Shown piece after piece: positions 60,155 through 64,000 of a stretch of DNA of 64,000 nt. The translations under genes were made by a program, and so were the position numbers. The notes below the pieces were generated by a model. The model ran no database searches, was not told where the DNA came from, and was given only the letters and a program-made list of their open reading frames with translations. The stretch comes from Gonocerus acuteangulatus. Lineage: Eukaryota; Arthropoda; Insecta; Hemiptera; Coreidae. Location: contig OX328124.1 in assembly GCA_946811695.1 (NCBI GenBank), positions 88,043,972 through 88,107,971 on the forward strand, written 5' to 3'. Every line of letters starts with the position of its first letter. The stretch's first letter is position 1.

Positions 60155-61836
60155 ACATGTAGTCATTCATACAAATCACATACAGTCACATGCAATTGTA
60201 ATCGGTTCTATTATTTAAAAAAGAATAATGAATCAGCCTCTAAAGCTCATCTTAAACCTAAAAAATAATATTTACGTACTTATATTATTACAAGTAAAGC
60301 ATTCACATACACGCATAATATTTTAAGTTATTAAACTTGTTTTCTGTCAAATTGATAATTAAACATATACAGATGTTTTAATTTTTTTTATGAATTCTCT
60401 CTGGACAAATTTCTAATATTAGAAAGTAAACCTTAATTTCTTTATACTAGTCGACCAGTCTATTCAAGGGTGGCTCGGTTCTGTCTGACAGATCTTTCAT
60501 CGTATATGTTATAAAAGTATGTTTAATCTTTAAATATTATAGATCCTCTGTTTAAACAATGAAAGTTTGTGTATTATTCTAGAAACCCCTCCATTCAGTA
60601 AAGTTCGATCACAAATTTCTAGCTGTTAATAGTATAATGTGGGTTACATTGCGAAATGGGTGGCTAAGCGTGTGGATTACATTAAAAGATTTCTTCTATG
60701 AGTGTTGTAAATATGAAAAATTCGCAAGGAATTGTAAGGTTGATAGTATTTTCTGGAAATATTATTGAAAAAAATAAACAATTTGAGAGTAGATTGGTAG
60801 CTTCACTTAAATGGAGACTATTGGTAATTAATAATTGTGAAATGCCCTGTATTCCTTTGGACTTGGTTAAGTGAATAAAGATGAGAGAAAAGGTTGGGCC
60901 TCCAACATTGGAGATGTGGGAAAAATAAATCCTCCGATTCTGCGTCTGTGGCTTGCCTCCGACGGGTCAGACTCCACACCCATTTCTGAGAACTTGCCCT
61001 GAAAAGGTACGTCTCGCTATGTGACAGAAGTCACTCTGACTAGCTCTCTCTCACTCAGCCTTTCAGTTCTCTCTCATCGTAGCGATGGCTTATAATATAT
61101 ATGTATGTAACAGTAACTTTAGTATAAATTAAAGTTTTGAAATGGAATTCCGCTTCTCTAGAATATTTCCCAATTGAATTTTTTATTTTTCGAAGTGGCC
61201 GAGAGAGCAATTTCCAACACTTTAAGTTGGTGGCGTCTAAAATCTAATTTTTCTTCAAGAATTCATTGTAGCAGATGTTTTAATCTTTTACAAAATTTTA
61301 ACTATACTTATTCCAGGCTTCCAGATGACACTGGCGAATAGAACGTTTTGGAAACCCGCTATGATTAAACAGTTCCTACGGATCGGACTTTTCTTGTACT
61401 TGAAACTGTCTTTTATGCTCGGCGCTTTGGTGAGGCGAGACGTTACAGTCTGTTGAACAGGTTATATCCACATACTTCAAAGGGCATCGACTCATACCTG
61501 TCTACCGTGGTTTTAGCCTTAAAAACGAAGGCTTCTTAAAACGTGAGCAATTATCAAAAACGCATTACGAACATTTTCAGTATTTTTGTTAATAGTTTTA
61601 AATTTACGTTTACAATGGCTTGTTTTTAGAGAAAAAAAAATAGGATTTTCGAATAATTTTTAAATATGTATCTCGAAAAAGGTTGGTGAATCATGGTAAG
61701 TGGTTAGCTACCGAAATATTGCTAAATTTACTAAAAAAGTGGTCCTAAAGACATTTACGATTTACGTGCCACACCCTATGTAACATGCAAATAAAATATA
61801 TGAGGACTGAATAAAGCGCTGTTACCATCTACCTAC
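60155..61836. other. No gene; family A-like fragments
   Basis: Near 61365-61400 a sequence resembling the family A outer end occurs in reverse (CAGTTCCTACGGATCGGACT). Near 61665-61745 a reversed module-like block occurs (TATCTCGAAAAAGGTTGG). Their order does not fit a single intact copy. At 60900-61090 GC rises slightly without an ORF. Confidence 0.4.
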
Positions 61837-61837
61837 A

Positions 61838-61860
61838 ACATCTTAGTCTTCAACTTAGGA

Positions 61861-61922
<62 letters not shown>

Positions 61923-61938
61923 TCCTAAGTTGAAGACT

Positions 61939-61943
<5 letters not shown>
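61838..61943. repeat. Perfect palindrome with a (TA)n stem
   Basis: CTTAGTCTTCAACTTAGGAT then CTGTATATA on the left, and its exact inverse ending near 61941, flank a continuous (TA)n run. The whole ~104 bp is self-complementary and could extrude as a cruciform. Confidence 0.9.

Positions 61944-62022
<79 letters not shown>
61944..62022. repeat. (TA)n microsatellite
   Basis: A second TA tract directly after the palindrome, with one TACA interruption. Confidence 0.95.
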
Positions 62023-62025
<3 letters not shown>

Positions 62026-62649
62026 AGCAATTATTTATTTATAAATAATAGCGTTTGCTATTATATTTTATGCATTTTATATTTTATATTATCGCATCTT
62101 GAGTTTTCTTTTAACGTTGGCAATTTATTAATGTCAGCACAAGGTAATTTAAGTTTATTGACCTTAAATTCTAAGAGTTTAAGCGGAAATAATTAGCTTC
62201 CAAGATATTCTTTGTCCGCCGAAGTGTCTGAGTTAAAACGTTTATTAATGTTTGTATAAATGAGAGGCGGGCACCTTTTATTTTTTGGAGGAAAACTGTT
62301 ACCTGAACCGCGAATAAGATTCTCGCTGTATGTGGAGACGATTCAGATTTTCACAATACTGTTCAGAAGTGGTTTTCGATATTGAGGATAACGCGGCTGT
62401 TATTGAACATAATCCTCATATTAATAGCTCATAGGAAAGGATGTGCCTTCTTTGAAATGTTCAGGTCTGCAAACCCGTTCAAAACCGAAAAAAAAAACAA
62501 CACTGCAATTATAATTCGATGTCTTTACTGAGTTCATGTTGAACTTAAATGCATGAAACACGCCATGCAAGTACATTCTGCCCTTTTTTTGCCTGTAAAA
62601 AATAACCAAATTATACATGTTTAACTATAACTTTTTACACATTTAAAAT
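62023..62649. other. No recognisable feature
   Basis: AT-rich non-coding sequence. Confidence 0.4.
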
Positions 62650-62864
62650 AAAACCGCCGTGAGGGTTAAGGCGTGAGCTCTTAACACTCCGTGCCAAAGG
62701 TCGTGGGTTCGATTCCCACTAGGGGTGGTGGCTTTTCTTTCGAAAAAAGAAAAGGCATTACCCCTATCCTGGCTAGAAAAGGGTGGTAACCTATAGATAA
62801 CCCGTCCTAAAATTCGTAGTTAATAATAAATGGACGTCAAAATTAAAATTTAAATTTGATATAA
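62650..62864 (+). repeat. Second tRNA-SINE family, best copy
   Basis: The head is CGCCGTGAGGGTTAAGGCGT, GAGCTCTTAACACTCCGTGC and GGTCGTGGGTTCGATTCCCA, with B box GGTTCGATTCC. The body is GGTGGCTTTTCTTTCG, CCTATCCTGGCTAGAAAAGG and GGTAACCTATAGATAACCCG, followed by CCTAAAATTC. The tail is TAATAAATGGACGTCAAAAT. Possible target duplication ATTTAAAAT at 62641-62649 and 62865-62873. Related copies occur at 36.6, 48.2 and 51.4 kb. Its tail differs from that of the first tRNA-SINE family. Confidence 0.8.
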
Positions 62865-62939
62865 TTTAAAATGACAGTAAATAGAACCGCAAAACCGCAG
62901 ACAAGGCCAGTTTGTCCAAAACTTATCGAGTGTAAATGT

Positions 62940-63480
62940 CCAGAATGGGTTAGAATATGAAGGGAAAGTTCGAATTCCAATCACGTCAAACGAAAACTCC
63001 ATTGCTGTTTAGTGGGCTACAAGCCCAACTTATAATGGAGTATCATGATATGAATGCGTCTGCGCTAACTAGCTTCGAACAATTGGCAGTAGATGAAATA
63101 CTGCGACCATTGACTACTCTCTGCTTACTGTCAGATATAAACCCAAAATCCGAAAACCTGTTAAATTTCTGCCCGATATCTTCAATGATAACGTGATCAG
63201 TGATGATGATTGTGTTTTAAAATTAAAATAGAACAAAAATCCACATGACACTCCCCAGATCAAGACCTACCTGTGTGCTAATTTGGGTCAAAATCGGTCA
63301 AACTGTGTGGATTTTCATAAGAAACAAACAGGTGGTAGACGTTTTTGACCTAGCATACGAGATACCCCGTAGCCTAGCTGTGTGCCAAGTTTGGGAAAAT
63401 TCGGTCAAACGGTGTGCATTTGTACAAGAAACAAACATACAGACAGACAGAAAGACACGTGATTTTTATATGTTTATAGA
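62940..63480 (-). mobile_element. Helitron 5' part on the minus strand
   Basis: On the minus strand the end at 63480 reads TCTATAAACATATAAAAATC then ACGTGTC, flanked by A, as at 1019 and 45179. Inward, the block with CGGTCAAAC.GTGTG.ATTT and AAGAAACAAAC occurs twice (63255-63330 and 63360-63435), a duplicated subterminal segment. I found no matching 3' terminus to the left, so its other end is undefined. Confidence 0.6.
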
Positions 63481-64000
63481 TTATATTAAATTTTGTCAGA
63501 TTTCTATTCAATGATTTTTCATAAAAATATACACCTAACATTATGATATTATTTACCTTTGAATGTTTGTGTTATTATTGTGCGCTCTGGAGTAATAAGA
63601 TGATTATATTTAACCGTTTTTTTAAGGCATTAACTTAATTAAGCTTAGAACCCCATGGACAGTGCACTAATCATTCACTGTGACTACATTAGTATTTAAG
63701 ATTAGTGAAGCGGCCATTGTCTATTTACCAGAAAGAAAGAACACTTTATTAAAATAATTAATTAAAGTGACGCTGCCCGAATTAATGGGGTTGCTATGCG
63801 ACACAGCTATACAATCAGCCCCGAGACAATTGTTTACATGAAGATCTCCAGGTTTAAAGCAAAGTCTGGGATGCATCGAGGATTCAGAAATTGTAGTCAT
63901 GATATCTTAGTGAATGCGCTGCATGGTGAATGGTGCAATATTATGCTTCTTCATTTTGTTCGTTATTAACCGTAGATATGTACATTAATTATCCCAAGGG
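63481..64000. other. Mostly featureless; one repeat shared with 43.5 kb
   Basis: TTTATTAAAATAATTAATTAAAGTGACGC and TGCCCGAATTAATGGGGTTGCTA (about 63745-63800) match the block at 43460-43510. This is a dispersed repeat of unknown type. Confidence 0.5.

Overview
The window looks like a large, AT-rich, transposon-packed stretch of an arthropod genome, most probably an insect. I found no host protein-coding gene that I can support. The evidence for an arthropod is indirect: a jockey-clade LINE (PRE_C2HC/zinc-knuckle ORF1 plus endonuclease/reverse transcriptase ORF2), arthropod-style Helitrons with PIF1-like helicase remnants, a Tc1/mariner-like transposase relic, tRNA-derived and 5S rRNA-derived SINEs, a hAT MITE, and very many long (TA)n tracts.

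Layout. 1-20 kb: a short Helitron (1019-1675), a 52-bp tandem repeat with higher-order structure (2531-2950), an internally deleted LINE (6792-7860), a 1.1-kb inverted-repeat element (8905-10055), a second Helitron with a nested TIR element (11652-12803), a tRNA-SINE, a nearly perfect hAT foldback MITE with an 8-bp target duplication (16052-16375) and a LINE relic. 20-30 kb: two copies of a modular repeat family (here called family A) flank a 4-kb satellite built on a ~98-bp monomer. One unassigned 120-residue ORF lies at 26740-27102. 30-40 kb: two 5S-derived SINEs with clear target duplications, several tRNA-SINEs, and a third family A copy on the minus strand. 40-46 kb: a ~3.7-kb Helitron-bounded segment on the minus strand that contains a foldback element and a copia integrase relic, the relic itself split by a 93-bp insertion. 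46-54 kb: a 151-bp x3 tandem repeat, another Helitron of the 11.6-kb family with a small open ORF, SINEs, a Helitron helicase pseudogene ending in a recognisable 3' hairpin-CTAG terminus, and a transposase pseudogene. 55.8-60.1 kb: a jockey element of full-length appearance on the minus strand, bounded by a 13-bp target duplication. Its two ORFs overlap as ATGA, but it is damaged: no ATG at the ORF1 start, a frameshift near the ORF2 start, and a short deletion in reverse transcriptase motif A. 60-64 kb: a hairpin-forming (TA)n palindrome, a SINE and a Helitron 5' end.

The elements interact mainly by nesting and by sharing parts. SINEs with different heads (tRNA, 5S, unknown) carry the same 3' hairpin tail, which suggests mobilisation by one LINE partner. 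Family A varies in the number of internal modules. All family assignments are by eye, from motifs and from repeats within this window.
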